Source: Shewanella sp. MBTL60-112-B2
GTDB taxonomy: Bacteria > Pseudomonadota > Gammaproteobacteria > Enterobacterales > Shewanellaceae
Length of the DNA stretch: 64,000 nt
Direction: 5' to 3'
Assembly (NCBI RefSeq): GCF_019655055.1
Contig: NZ_BPFA01000023.1
Span: forward strand, 16,990 to 80,989
Below the pieces are notes generated by a model. That model had not been told where the DNA came from. It did no database searches and worked only from the letters and a program-made list of their open reading frames with translations. Both the position numbers and the translations under genes were made by a program. Below, one piece after another: positions 1 to 8,726 of this stretch (its first letter is position 1; each line of letters starts with the position of its first letter).

Positions 1-503
1 ATGACTTTGCGTGATGGGGTGATGTTCTTAATCTCGTAACGTAGCACCTTGATCCCCCAAGGATCTGAAGCCTTATCGATTTCACGTACGATTGACTCGT
101 TCAGGCTATCTCGCTCTGAGAAGGTTTGGCTTAGACTTAGCTTACCTATCTCTGAGCGCATGGTGGTTTGCGCTAGGTTTACCGCGGCGCGTCGGTAATC
201 TTCAATACCGTAACTGGCAAGCTTACCGTCCATCACTTTTAAATAGACTAAACCATCAACTTCTAGCTGGGTGTTATCTTTTGAAATACAGCTTTGCGGG
301 GGCACATCGAGTACCTGCTCGCGGATCTCATGCTTATAGGCCACGCGATCAAAAAATGGGATAAGAAAGTGAAATCCGGGCTGTAGCACGGTGCGAAACT
401 TACCTAAGCGCTCAATCACATTGACCTCACGCATAGGGACAATTAGCAGTAATTTATAGAGGATAAAAAACACAAATAGAACAAAGAGTGTAAATGCGAA
501 CAT
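1..503 (-). CDS. qmcA: SPFH/band 7 membrane protein (QmcA/stomatin-like), partial
   Basis: The gene starts at the ATG at 503 and runs off the left edge, so only about the first 167 residues are present. An N-terminal hydrophobic anchor (about residues 2-22) is followed by a typical prohibitin/stomatin domain: VIERLGKF, LQPGFHF, IPFFDRV, then QVLDVPPQ and ISKDN, and later DPWGIKVLRYEI, which are hallmark positions of the family. Such proteins form oligomeric membrane scaffolds and are often linked to membrane protease control. It lies 27 bases downstream of the NfeD-like gene on the same strand, the usual NfeD/stomatin operon pairing (E. coli ybbJ-qmcA). The C-terminal coiled coil is outside the window. 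The family assignment is firm; the exact orthologue name is an inference. Confidence 0.85.
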   Translation of the reverse strand, partial: MFAFTLFVLFVFFILYKLLLIVPMREVNVIERLGKFRTVLQPGFHFLIPFFDRVAYKHEIREQVLDVPPQSCISKDNTQLEVDGLVYLKVMDGKLASYGIEDYRRAAVNLAQTTMRSEIGKLSLSQTFSERDSLNESIVREIDKASDPWGIKVLRYEIKNITPSRKV

Positions 504-530
504 AGAGAGGTCCCTTCCTGGGTTAACTAA

Positions 531-1010
531 TTACTTTTCTACGAAGTGCTCGTCTTCAGCCTTTAAAGGCTCAACCACTAACGCAATATTATCTCTGCAG
601 ATAATCCTAACTTTGGAGCCAGCAGCAATCTCACTACCATCCCCCAGTGCAGACCATTCACAGCCTTGAAATTCGATCCGTCCCATCTGCTGCGCCGGAC
701 CTATGGTTTGTTTGACGATGGCGAGCTGATCGTAAATATCCAACTCTTCATCAGTGTTGCCAACATGAGCATCGCCGCCAACCAACTTCTGTGTGACTTG
801 ACGAAAGGCAAGTAGTAGCACCATAGATGCGATAAACCAAAGCGTTAAGCTTTGTACTATTCCTTCGACTAAACCGATAGCTAAGGCGCTTGCAACCACT
901 AAACATGCCGCGCCTAAAAGAATCACAATACCGCCCGGCAATATGATCTCAGCGAGTACGAGAATAACCCCGATACATGCCCAAATTATGATCGGATTTG
1001 AAAACTCCAT
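531..1010 (-). CDS. NfeD-like membrane protein (YbbJ family)
   Basis: A protein of 159 residues with three closely spaced hydrophobic segments (about 7-23, 25-48 and 52-69) and a soluble C-terminal OB-fold-like part (about 90-150, with GRIEFQG and the conserved G-S-KVRI segment). This is the short NfeD (YbbJ) form without the ClpP-like protease domain. The ATG at 1010 is preferred over an upstream in-frame start at 1073 because a strong AGGGGG ribosome site lies directly before it and the extra residues look non-native. It is followed after 27 bases by the SPFH gene, and the two are probably cotranscribed and act together at the inner membrane. Confidence 0.85.
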   Translation of the reverse strand: MEFSNPIIIWACIGVILVLAEIILPGGIVILLGAACLVVASALAIGLVEGIVQSLTLWFIASMVLLLAFRQVTQKLVGGDAHVGNTDEELDIYDQLAIVKQTIGPAQQMGRIEFQGCEWSALGDGSEIAAGSKVRIICRDNIALVVEPLKAEDEHFVEK

Positions 1011-1407
1011 ATTTCCCCCTGAAATGAAAGAGCCTATGATGACTATATCAGCTGAACACATTTTGCGCGACATAATATGTCAAAAGAGTTCTAATAATGA
1101 CTGTAACACAGGCGACCAAACTCCTCTAGGCAAGCAGCCTCCTGCTTCTTATTTAGTCGATGGATTTCAATTTTTAGCATAAAAGTTCTCTTTAAAAGAC
1201 AGTCACTAAATAAGACGTTGGCGAGAAATCAAATAATCAATAAGTTATAAAGCATGCTCATTAGCTATCTCAAAAAAGCTCAATAAACCCTTTGAACATT
1301 AATCACTTTCCGCCTATATTCCCCGCCAGCAAAATAACGATTAAATGCCTATAGGTATAATTCCAATTTGCTGTACCCGAGATCTCATAACAATAAAAGG
1401 TTTTACG
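1011..1407. other. Divergent intergenic region, NfeD gene / tsx
   Basis: AT-rich stretch of about 400 bases between two diverging genes. It should contain both promoters. No convincing RNA gene, operator or repeat was recognised by eye. Confidence 0.5.
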
Positions 1408-2160
1408 ATGAACAAGAAATTATTCTGTTTAGCTTTGCTAGTCAGCCCGGCTGCAATGGCTGACAATATGGTTAACTGGTGGGACGCTAGCGTGACAGCA
1501 CTTTATGGTGACAACTACGATTTAGCCCCGTCAGAATCACAGACCACTATTACCTTTGAAACGGCTGGTGACTGGAAGTACGGTGACTGGTTTGCTTTCC
1601 AAGATTTGACCTATTTCAATGGTACAAATGGCGGCAAAAACAACACGACTTATGGCGAAATCTCAACCCGTCTCAGTGCAGGTAAGATTTTAGGTAAAAC
1701 CGTTGGCTTTGGCCCAGTTACCGATCTATCTCTTGCGCTAACACTTGAAGAAGGTGAAGGCCCAGTTAAAGCCTTTTTGTACGGTGTGGGTATGGACATT
1801 AACGTCCCTTATTTTAGCTACTTCCAGCTAAACACTTACCGCAGACATGCAATCAGTAGCGATAACAGCAGTGATGGCTGGCAGCTTACACCATCATTTA
1901 GAATGGACTTCCCTGTAGGCAACTCAAATATCGTTTTTGATGGTTTTATTGACTGGGTATTTGCAGCAGATGAAGCCGCTTATGAGACCAACTTCCACTT
2001 CAACCCACAAATTAAGTATGACTTAGGTGCGGTAGTGCTAGGTGAGCATAAGAAAAACAAGCTATTTGTCGGTATCGAGTACGATTACTGGAAGAACAAA
2101 TACGGTGTTGATGGTATTGACCAAAACACCTTTTCGGTAATTGCTAAATACCATTTCTAG
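1408..2160 (+). CDS. tsx: Tsx-like nucleoside-specific outer-membrane channel
   Basis: A secreted protein of 250 residues. The signal peptide MNKKLFCLALLVSPAAMA is cut before DN, and the mature part starts with the Tsx/OmpK hallmark NWWDASVTALYG. The rest alternates as in a 12-strand beta-barrel and ends in the typical C-terminal aromatic (KYHF). The ATG at 1408 follows an AAAAGG ribosome site and puts the signal peptide at the N-terminus; the in-frame ATG at 1345 would bury it. Tsx channels carry nucleosides through the outer membrane. The convergent neighbour is uridine phosphorylase, with which it shares a terminator, so uptake and breakdown of nucleosides sit together. The family is clear; substrate range is inferred. 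Confidence 0.85.
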   Translation: MNKKLFCLALLVSPAAMADNMVNWWDASVTALYGDNYDLAPSESQTTITFETAGDWKYGDWFAFQDLTYFNGTNGGKNNTTYGEISTRLSAGKILGKTVGFGPVTDLSLALTLEEGEGPVKAFLYGVGMDINVPYFSYFQLNTYRRHAISSDNSSDGWQLTPSFRMDFPVGNSNIVFDGFIDWVFAADEAAYETNFHFNPQIKYDLGAVVLGEHKKNKLFVGIEYDYWKNKYGVDGIDQNTFSVIAKYHF

Positions 2161-2189
2161 AACGGTTTTTATAACGAGTATAGAGCAAT

Positions 2190-2216
2190 AAAAAAGGCGC
2201 TATAAGCGCCTTTTTT
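2190..2216. terminator. Bidirectional terminator between tsx and udp
   Basis: A perfect 12-bp inverted repeat (A-run plus GGCGCT / AGCGCC plus T-run) with a 3-base loop. The A and T runs give a U-tract on both strands, serving the two convergent genes. Confidence 0.9.
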
Positions 2217-2233
2217 ATTGCATATTGCCAAGC

Positions 2234-2992
2234 TTATGCGAGCAGCTTCTTAGCTGCAGCAACCACAATAGATACCGCGCTAACTTCGGTCTTCTTCATT
2301 GTTGCTTCATCTGGGATCTCTTGCTGAGTACGGTTAACAATAACCCCCGCAACACAAGCTGCACGCCAACCCTGTGATGCACACATGGTAAACAGCGTTG
2401 AAGACTCCATCTCATAGTTAAGCACACCTAGATCTTGCCACTCTTGCATAGAGCCCTTGAACTGACGTGTCACACGGCCAGATACCGTATCGTAACGCTC
2501 TTGGCCCGGGTAGAAAGTATCTGACGATGCCGTAATACCAATATGTGGCTCAAGACCCGCTTCACGACTCGCTGCTACCATAGCCGTGGTACATTCGAAG
2601 TTTGCTACCGCAGGGTACTCCATTGGTGCAAAGTGCAGACTTGCACCATCTAAACGCACTGAGGCTTGAGTCACAATCACATCGCCCACATTAACATGTG
2701 GTTGAATCGCGCCTGTTGTGCCTACGCGTAAGAAGGTACGCACACCAAGCTGTGCTAACTCTTCAATGGCAATAGAGGTCGATGGACCACCAATCCCCGT
2801 TGAACATACAACCACAGCTTTGCCGTCTATGTATGCTAAATAACTGGTGTATTCACGATGGCTCGCTAAAAATGTCGCATTCTCCATTAACTCGGCAATA
2901 CGTTTAACACGCTCTGGATCACCTGGCACAATCGCTAAGCTAGCACCATCTAACATCTCTTTAGTTAAGCCTAAATGAAATACATCAGACAT
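2234..2992 (-). CDS. udp: Uridine phosphorylase
   Basis: A 252-residue protein with close similarity along its length to E. coli Udp: SDVFHLGLTK at the start, VPGDPERV (phosphate/ribose site), CSTGIGGPS, GTTGAIQ, SSDTFYPGQERYDT, NYEMESSTL (uracil and ribose contacts) and NRTQQEIP near the end. It cleaves uridine with phosphate to uracil and ribose-1-phosphate in the cytoplasm. The ATG at 2992 matches the family start; a start at 3010 would add six residues. A GGGG ribosome site lies upstream. A lone TGTGA half-site upstream (about 3078-3082, minus strand) could belong to a CRP or CytR region but is too weak to call. Confidence 0.97.
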   Translation of the reverse strand: MSDVFHLGLTKEMLDGASLAIVPGDPERVKRIAELMENATFLASHREYTSYLAYIDGKAVVVCSTGIGGPSTSIAIEELAQLGVRTFLRVGTTGAIQPHVNVGDVIVTQASVRLDGASLHFAPMEYPAVANFECTTAMVAASREAGLEPHIGITASSDTFYPGQERYDTVSGRVTRQFKGSMQEWQDLGVLNYEMESSTLFTMCASQGWRAACVAGVIVNRTQQEIPDEATMKKTEVSAVSIVVAAAKKLLA

Positions 2993-3484
2993 CGTGAAAA
3001 CCCCTTTCATTTTTGAATTTATAAATCGAATTAAAACGACTTTAACCTAGTCTAGCCACCAAAAAGGTTAAGCAGATCACACTTTCCCCGCCAAGAGTAA
3101 ATGATTTGTCGTAATCTAGTTACTAAACCAATCAGAACGCTGAGCTAGAATATAGCAGCTACTCAGCATAGCGCCAGCCAAATAAACAGCTAAAAAACCT
3201 GTCTATAATCAAATGTTGAGCCCGTCGACCACAAGATACAACTCGAACATTAGCAATTGCTTAGCTAGCAATTGCCCAAGATTATTTCTTCTAAACTCAA
3301 ACCGTTTTATTAGAGTATCTATGAGCTTGTAGCAGTAGAATTATGCCAAAAATTCACTCATTTCAATCTTACATATTTAATCGTTCACAACTTGATCAAT
3401 ATCACATTTAGCCATAGTAAATCGCGTTAATTTAAAGCTGAACCAAACGAAAAACCGCAATAAAACAGCCAAAAGGACGCCTGC
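2993..3484. other. Intergenic region upstream of udp and the YdcH-like gene
   Basis: About 490 AT-rich bases between diverging genes. No open frame with a ribosome site, no strong hairpin and no repeat was seen. It presumably holds the promoters of both genes. Confidence 0.5.
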
Positions 3485-3700
3485 ATGTTTCCAGAGTACC
3501 GAGAACTTATCAGCCAACTAAAGACATCTGACACGCACTTTCAGAAGAAATTTAACAAGCATAACCAACTTGATGAGGAGATAAAAAATCTGGAAAAGAG
3601 CAGCGCTAGTGATTACACCTCAGAGGTGCATGATCTCAAGCTTAAGAAGCTACATTTAAAAGAAGAGATCTACGATATTTTAAAGGGGCATACAGCCTAA
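3485..3700 (+). CDS. YdcH family small protein (DUF465)
   Basis: A 71-residue, highly charged helical protein. It has the family pattern of an N-terminal FPEYRELI, a central HNQLDEEI and a C-terminal LKLKKLHLKEEIYDIL. The composition predicts one long helical hairpin or coiled coil. E. coli YdcH is of similar size and has no established role. An AAAAGGACG ribosome site sits before the ATG and a strong terminator follows, so it is a single-gene unit. Function unknown. Confidence 0.85.
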   Translation: MFPEYRELISQLKTSDTHFQKKFNKHNQLDEEIKNLEKSSASDYTSEVHDLKLKKLHLKEEIYDILKGHTA

Positions 3701-3727
3701 TATTGCTCGCATCAGCAGCAAAAAAGT

Positions 3728-3752
3728 AAAAAGGGCGCTAAGCGCCCTTTTT
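3728..3752. terminator. Bidirectional terminator
   Basis: Inverted repeat AAAAAGGGCGC / GCGCCCTTTTT with loop TAA. It ends the YdcH-like gene on the plus strand and the secreted protein gene on the minus strand. Confidence 0.9.
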
Positions 3753-3775
3753 AATGTCACAGCAGCTTTACACTA

Positions 3776-4234
3776 CTATTTCAATTCTGCGAGCAGTGCA
3801 TCGGCAGTCTCAAAGTAACTGATGCTAGTGATCTGATTATTATTAAGCTCAATTAGAGTAGCCTGATCTTTTTGAGCAGGTAACGGCTTAGTCTGTTCAC
3901 CTTCGCTGTCGAGTGCCACTCTGTACGGAAACTTTTTAAACTGAGGTAAGGCAACAAAACGAGCAATCAACGACGGCATACCACTAATATCAGCCACATA
4001 AATCAAAGTTGAATCGTTAACTAACTCAGGGTCGGCTTCTAAAGTCTCTTGAATAACTGTACCGCCATCCATGCTGCTGCTAAATAAAACCCGAGTTGTA
4101 GTGCTATCAACTTGGTATTGCGCTTCGTGTTGATCTTGCAACTTGATATCAACGATTTGATCGCCAACTTGATAGGAATTTGCCCACGCAGACGTGGCTA
4201 ACATACTAGATAAAACGAAGATAAGTGCTCTCAT
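3776..4234 (-). CDS. Secreted protein of unknown function, possible thioredoxin-like fold
   Basis: A 152-residue protein with a clear signal peptide (MRALIFVLSSMLATSAWA, then NS), so probably periplasmic. The mature part begins QVGDQIVDIKLQDQ, similar in layout to the start of thioredoxin/AhpC-fold proteins, and ends in a DALLAELK helix. There is no CxxC motif, so no redox activity can be claimed. The ATG at 4234 starts the signal peptide directly; a TTG at 4249 is in frame but less likely. It shares a terminator with the YdcH-like gene. A YtfJ-like relation is possible but not shown. I do not recognise it further. Confidence 0.7.
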   Translation of the reverse strand: MRALIFVLSSMLATSAWANSYQVGDQIVDIKLQDQHEAQYQVDSTTTRVLFSSSMDGGTVIQETLEADPELVNDSTLIYVADISGMPSLIARFVALPQFKKFPYRVALDSEGEQTKPLPAQKDQATLIELNNNQITSISYFETADALLAELK

Positions 4235-4446
4235 AACAGGACTCGGCAAATTAGAATTAGCGGAAAGAATAACCTATTCTCTACAGAGCAACAGTAAACT
4301 TAGCAACAAAGCTTGATCCTCTTCACGCTAAGTTGCTCAGTGTCAAAAATGTACTCATAACAGCTCACAACTGCGCAAAAACTGAGTTACAAAACTGTTT
4401 ATTTTCAGTAAGCTAATTGCTAAAGGTTGTCATAGAGGATAGATCC

Positions 4447-5283
4447 ATGAATGAGCAAGGCCTAGACCAAGAAATAGCGCAAATTCAAAACGCTTATACC
4501 GCCATCACCGAATTTCTGGTGCAATATAGCTTTAGTATTCTAGGTGCCGTCATTATCTTTCTGATTGGCCTGTGGTTAGCAGCCAAGGCCGCCAACCTTG
4601 TCACTCGAATTTTTGAAAAACACCAAATAGACATCACCCTCAGCAACTTTACCAGCAACTTTGTGCGGATCTTAGTCATCCTTATGGTGGGGGTCATTGC
4701 TCTAGGTAAACTAGGGATCAGCGTCACCCCTATGGTCGCTGCGATAGGTGCAGCCTCTCTTGGTGCGGGCCTAGCCCTGCAAGGCATGTTAGCTAACTAC
4801 GCTGCTGGTATTACTATTATTGTGACTCGGCCTTTTATTGTGGGCAACACCATTGAAATTAAAGGTGTTGGTGGCCTAGTAAAGGATATCCATTTAGGCA
4901 TGACAGTATTAACCAATGAGGAAGGCGAAGAGATTAATATCCCCAATAAACATATTATCGGGGAGATCTTGCATAACTCTTTTGCTAATAAGCTAGTCGA
5001 AACTAAATTTAATATCAGCTACCAGTCCAATACTGAAGAAGTGGTAGCCATGCTAGCTAAGGTGCTAGCCGACAGCCCTAAAGTCTACCAAGGTGATAAA
5101 GCTCAGGTCGGTATTAACGACTTTAACAGTATTGGTATTGAAATAGGTATTCGATACTGGGTAGCCACAGACAGTTATTTCCAAGACAAATACCAAACGA
5201 ATGCCGAACTATTTAAAGCATTAAAACAGGCGAATATAGAGATCCCTTGTCCAGTTAAGCAGATCCATATCCAAGAGCACTAA
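4447..5283 (+). CDS. mscS: Small-conductance mechanosensitive channel, MscS family
   Basis: A 278-residue protein close to the E. coli MscS length (286). It has three membrane segments (about 23-50, 62-88 and 92-120). The third is the pore helix with the Gly/Ala pattern GAASLGAGLALQGMLANYAAG (split over the family signature), followed by the beta domain (RPFIVGNTIEIKGVGG) and the C-terminal cytoplasmic vestibule. It opens under membrane tension to release solutes during osmotic downshift. The ATG at 4447 is chosen for its GAGGAT ribosome site; an in-frame TTG lies at 4417. A strong terminator follows. Confidence 0.95.
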   Translation: MNEQGLDQEIAQIQNAYTAITEFLVQYSFSILGAVIIFLIGLWLAAKAANLVTRIFEKHQIDITLSNFTSNFVRILVILMVGVIALGKLGISVTPMVAAIGAASLGAGLALQGMLANYAAGITIIVTRPFIVGNTIEIKGVGGLVKDIHLGMTVLTNEEGEEINIPNKHIIGEILHNSFANKLVETKFNISYQSNTEEVVAMLAKVLADSPKVYQGDKAQVGINDFNSIGIEIGIRYWVATDSYFQDKYQTNAELFKALKQANIEIPCPVKQIHIQEH

Positions 5284-5291
5284 CCTGCTCG

Positions 5292-5330
5292 ATAGTTAGC
5301 GGTTTGCTATAACCGCTAACTATTCGTTTT
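5292..5330 (+). terminator. Terminator of mscS
   Basis: A 13-bp inverted repeat (ATAGTTAGCGGTT at 5292-5304, AACCGCTAACTAT at 5311-5323) followed by TCGTTTTTTT. Confidence 0.88.
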
Positions 5331-5522
5331 TTTCATCATCCAAATCACTTATATCAAATAGCTGCAACATCGCGTTTTATCGCTTTTAAGAGCGAAAACA
5401 AGCAAAATACATAAGCAAATCAAATAATCGTTATTGTATTTACTCTATCGCTCTAATTTAGCTGATCCCGCAAAATACGCTCCATTGAAATAAGAAACTA
5501 ATGAAAACTCAATGGAGATAAC

Positions 5523-6566
5523 ATGATGAACAAGACATTAATTGCACTAGCATTAATTGGTACATGTGGTTACGCCAATGCAGCCGACATAGATAACACT
5601 TGGTACATTGGAGCTGGTGCAGGCCAGAGCAATTACGAATCAGTTTCTGCCGTTAGCCACCTAGGCGATGATAGCGATCTAGCCTGGAATGCTTTAGTCG
5701 GTTATCAACTAAACAAATACCTTGCTTTTGAAGCTGGCTGGCAAGATCTAGGCACTAACGACGATACCCATATGTGGGGCGGGCTAGACGGCAGTCAGTC
5801 TATCGATGTCGACGGTTTTACTCTTGGAGTTGTGGGCACGCTGCCGCTAAATGAAAAATGGTTCTTAACAGGTGAAGCTGGTGCCTATCAGTACCATTTA
5901 GCACACCAGATGAGCGCTAATAAATATGTCAGCGCCACTGATACCGCTCCTTATTTTGGTGCAGGCATTGGCTACAACATCACTGACTCTTTAGCTATTT
6001 CAGCTAAATACCGCCGTTTCGCTAACATTGATGAAACGGCATGGAACACCGCTAACATGGATGCCCAAACAGTCGGTCTTCAGCTTACTTACCGCTTTGG
6101 TGTAAAGCCTTCGACAACCACAGCCGTTGTATTACCAGCTGTTATCGAGAAGCAAACTAAGCCTATGCCACGTCCAAAGCCACAGCCTGAACCTGTGTAT
6201 GAAATCATCACAGAAACCAACAGTGTTGCAGTGTTATTTGGTTTCGACTCATCAGAGCTAAATGGCGATGCAAAAACCCAGCTTGATGAAGTCATTCGTA
6301 TTTCTAAGCAACAAGATCAAGATGTGATCTTACTGAGTGGCCAGTCAGACAATCAAGGTAACAGCGAATATAACCTTAAGCTTTCTGAAAAGCGCGTAAA
6401 GCAGGTTGAGGCTTATTTAGAAACACATGGTGTTGAAGTACAGCGTATTGATACTCAAGCTGTGGGTGAACAAGACGCACAGGCAAATTCTCTTCAAGAT
6501 CGTGCACTTGAACGCCGCGTGGTTGTAACTTTGACTAGCCAAAAGCAAGTGTTAGTTACTCAGTAA
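5523..6566 (+). CDS. OmpA family outer-membrane protein
   Basis: A 347-residue protein with a signal peptide (about 1-20, ending CGYANA before AD). An eight-strand OmpA-type barrel spans about 21-198 (start NTWYIGAGAG, strand NALVGYQLNKYLAFEAGW). A Pro-rich linker lies around 213-226, and a C-terminal OmpA peptidoglycan-binding domain spans about 232-345. The binding motif is complete: GFDSSEL, then SDNQGNSEYNLKLSEKRV and the final ALERRVVV. It tethers the outer membrane to the wall and may form a pore. Two ATG codons stand side by side at 5523 and 5526; the GGAG site fits either. Transcription may continue into the GGA-rich RNA candidate downstream. Orthology to a particular OmpA paralogue is not settled. 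Confidence 0.92.
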   Translation: MMNKTLIALALIGTCGYANAADIDNTWYIGAGAGQSNYESVSAVSHLGDDSDLAWNALVGYQLNKYLAFEAGWQDLGTNDDTHMWGGLDGSQSIDVDGFTLGVVGTLPLNEKWFLTGEAGAYQYHLAHQMSANKYVSATDTAPYFGAGIGYNITDSLAISAKYRRFANIDETAWNTANMDAQTVGLQLTYRFGVKPSTTTAVVLPAVIEKQTKPMPRPKPQPEPVYEIITETNSVAVLFGFDSSELNGDAKTQLDEVIRISKQQDQDVILLSGQSDNQGNSEYNLKLSEKRVKQVEAYLETHGVEVQRIDTQAVGEQDAQANSLQDRALERRVVVTLTSQKQVLVTQ

Positions 6567-6569
6567 AAG

Positions 6570-6772
6570 AGTTAAGTATCAGCATTAAGGACCCGACCTC
6601 ACTAGGATGGCGAAACGATACGTAAGGACCCGTTAGTTCTATATTGACTTAGCGGCTGTGAGAGTCACTTTAGCTAAGGTAAGCAAAAGCAACTCTCACT
6701 AGGGAACAGCTAGGATAAGTTGCCTGCAATGTTGGGCGCAACAAGGATAGACTAAGCCAAGGACGGCTTTTA
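6570..6772 (+). ncRNA. Candidate CsrB/RsmZ-like regulatory RNA (GGA-rich)
   Basis: The 277 bases between the OmpA gene and the LysR gene contain seven GGA motifs in about 180 bases, mostly in AAGGA or UAGGA context (near 6588, 6605, 6625, 6703, 6712, 6744 and 6760). This is the signature of RNAs that titrate CsrA/RsmA. Structure is visible: a perfect 8-bp stem GTGAGAGT (6658-6665) / ACTCTCAC (6692-6699); CAGC-loop-GTTG with UAGGAU in the loop near 6707-6722; and a last hairpin AAGCC-AAGGAC-GGCTT (about 6755-6770) with GGA in the loop, followed by a short U-rich run that could terminate. The 5' end is not defined: the first motif lies only about 20 bases after the OmpA stop, so the promoter may be inside that gene, or the RNA may be processed from its 3' UTR. 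Boundaries are approximate. Confidence 0.45.
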
Positions 6773-6843
6773 TTCTCTTTGGGCCAAAGCTATTCAAGCA
6801 AATTTTTATCGTTTATAGTCAGAATCTTGAAGAGGATTAGGTA

Positions 6844-7776
6844 ATGCTGACCCAGCTCAATCTTGAACGATTAAAAAATTGCGATTTAAACCTATTACTA
6901 GCCCTAGCAGTGTTGCTCAATGAGGCTCATGTTTCTAATGCTGCCAAGCAATTAGGTTTATCTCAATCTGCCATGAGTCAAATGCTAAAACGCTTACGCC
7001 TAATGTTTGCCGACCCATTACTGCTTAAAAGCAATAATGGTATGACTCTCACTAATAAAGCTCAAGCCATTGCGATTGAGTTAACCCCTCTGCTAGATAA
7101 AACAGCTCGTCTATTAGAAGCCGATCATTTCAACCCAAAAACGGCTCAAGGCCGTATACGTTTTATCATGAATGATGTCACCGCACAGCTAATTATCGCA
7201 CCGTTAATCGAGTTGATGAGTGAGAAAGCCCCAGGAATAGAGCTAGAATACATCTCGCAAAACGCCAATGCTTTCCAGCTTCTCAGGCGAGGGCAAGCCG
7301 ATGTGGTTATCGGCTTCTACGACAATGTACCGAGCCCAATTGCTAGTGAACCTATAGGCCTTGCACCTTGGCAGATGGTCACGCATAGAGCGACGAACAA
7401 GCAAAACCTTCACGCCAATAAAGAGGCGATCAAGCTCTTACGCTATCAATTTCAAGAGCATAACCAACTGCATTCAATTGAAGCGCTAGAGCACTTAGAC
7501 GCACTCGATGCAGCATATGCTTTAACAAGTAACTCTTTAAGCACCCTGCTTTATGCACTGCAAACCAATAATACCGTTACCTTGCTGCCCCACTTCGCCA
7601 TGCACATTTTACCTAAGCATGAGACAAAAGAGTTCGACTGGCTCGGCTCGCCAATCAATCTTGAGCTTAAAATCTGCTGGGATCGCCACCAAAGAGCTCC
7701 TGAGCTACAACAGTGGTTTAGACGTCAGTTGGTCAGCCTTTTTCACAAACACTTTCCTTTAAAACAAATCCTATGA
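6844..7776 (+). CDS. LysR family transcriptional regulator (first of a pair)
   Basis: A 310-residue protein with the LysR helix-turn-helix at about 15-72 (DLNLLLALAVLLNEAHVSNAA, LSQSAMSQMLKRLR, FADPLLLKSNNGMTLT) and a periplasmic-binding-protein-like effector domain from about 95 on. The opening NLLLALAVLL and DPLL features put it in the NodD/NahR/LeuO-like branch. A GAGG ribosome site precedes the ATG. The stop overlaps the start of the next LysR gene by four bases, so both are translated from one mRNA. Target genes and ligand cannot be read from the sequence. Confidence 0.93.
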   Translation: MLTQLNLERLKNCDLNLLLALAVLLNEAHVSNAAKQLGLSQSAMSQMLKRLRLMFADPLLLKSNNGMTLTNKAQAIAIELTPLLDKTARLLEADHFNPKTAQGRIRFIMNDVTAQLIIAPLIELMSEKAPGIELEYISQNANAFQLLRRGQADVVIGFYDNVPSPIASEPIGLAPWQMVTHRATNKQNLHANKEAIKLLRYQFQEHNQLHSIEALEHLDALDAAYALTSNSLSTLLYALQTNNTVTLLPHFAMHILPKHETKEFDWLGSPINLELKICWDRHQRAPELQQWFRRQLVSLFHKHFPLKQIL

Positions 7777-8711
7777 ATCCAACTGACTTAAAAATTATTC
7801 AACAGTGCGATCTCAACTTATTGCTGAGTCTAGCGATCCTTATTGAAGAACAGAGTGTTTCAAAAAGTGCAGACCGACTCGACATCTCTCAGCCAGCAAT
7901 GAGCCAAAACTTAAAGAAGTTGCGCAATATATTTGATGATCCGCTGTTTGTAAAACAGGGCCAAGGCATTCGTGCGACCAGTAAAGCATTGAGATTATAT
8001 GGTTCACTCACAGAATGGTTGCAAATGAGCGATCGACTGATCTCGCAGACGGCTTTCGATCCGATGGAAAGTCACGGGGTGATCCGCATTGCATTTATGG
8101 ATGATCTTACCCAGAGCATGATCCCCATTATGCTAGATAAGATCCTCACTTTTGCGCCTAATGTAGAGCTTGAGTTTGTACACAAGCCTAGAGATGTATT
8201 TTCTTTACTCGAGTCAGGTGAGATTGATATTGCGGCAGCGGGAACCGACACACCACCCGCAAATATTCATGGCCGTCATATCAGCACAGATAATTACTGC
8301 GCGGCCTATAGCCTAACGCATCCCTTAGCAAAAATTGCACAGCCGACCCTGGCGCAGATTTTCGCTTATGATACTGCCGAATACTCAGCTTCAAACCTAG
8401 TCGAGCAGGAAATCACACAGTTAGCATTGCATAATCAATTGCAACGCAAGATCACCTTTGCGACAGGCTCGTTTCTCGTCTTACTACAGGGGTTGCTCTG
8501 CGGAAAGCACGTAGGTTTTTTGCCCCAGCGTGTACTCAATTCCGAGAAGTGGCGTTCACAATTAAAGGGAGTCGTGCTCACCGAGCTGCCCCAGCTAGAC
8601 AGCACCCTTTATTGGCACGCAAGAGTGCACAAAGATCCATTGATCCAATGGTTTAAAGATCAATGCTTGGATATTGTCAGCCAGCTACAGCGGCAAAGCG
8701 GCGGCTCCTGA
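7773..8711 (+). CDS. LysR family transcriptional regulator (second of a pair)
   Basis: A 312-residue LysR protein of the same branch as its upstream neighbour: DLNLLLSLAILIEEQSVSKSA, ISQPAMSQNLKKLR, FDDPLFVKQGQGI, then an effector-binding domain. It starts within the stop of the first gene (ATGA overlap), which indicates translational coupling. The two proteins share clear resemblance through the DNA-binding part, suggesting an old tandem duplication whose products might act as a hetero-oligomer; that last point is conjecture. No obvious structural target gene is cotranscribed. Confidence 0.93.
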   Translation: MNPTDLKIIQQCDLNLLLSLAILIEEQSVSKSADRLDISQPAMSQNLKKLRNIFDDPLFVKQGQGIRATSKALRLYGSLTEWLQMSDRLISQTAFDPMESHGVIRIAFMDDLTQSMIPIMLDKILTFAPNVELEFVHKPRDVFSLLESGEIDIAAAGTDTPPANIHGRHISTDNYCAAYSLTHPLAKIAQPTLAQIFAYDTAEYSASNLVEQEITQLALHNQLQRKITFATGSFLVLLQGLLCGKHVGFLPQRVLNSEKWRSQLKGVVLTELPQLDSTLYWHARVHKDPLIQWFKDQCLDIVSQLQRQSGGS

Positions 8712-8726
8712 GTCAACAGGCTCAAT

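Noticed and set aside
92..364. Plus-strand frame of 90 codons at the left end
   Set aside because: It is antisense to the SPFH gene, which has strong family motifs in the other strand.
3070..3095. Possible CRP site upstream of udp (TGTGA half)
   Set aside because: Only one half of the palindrome matches; not strong enough to list as a site.
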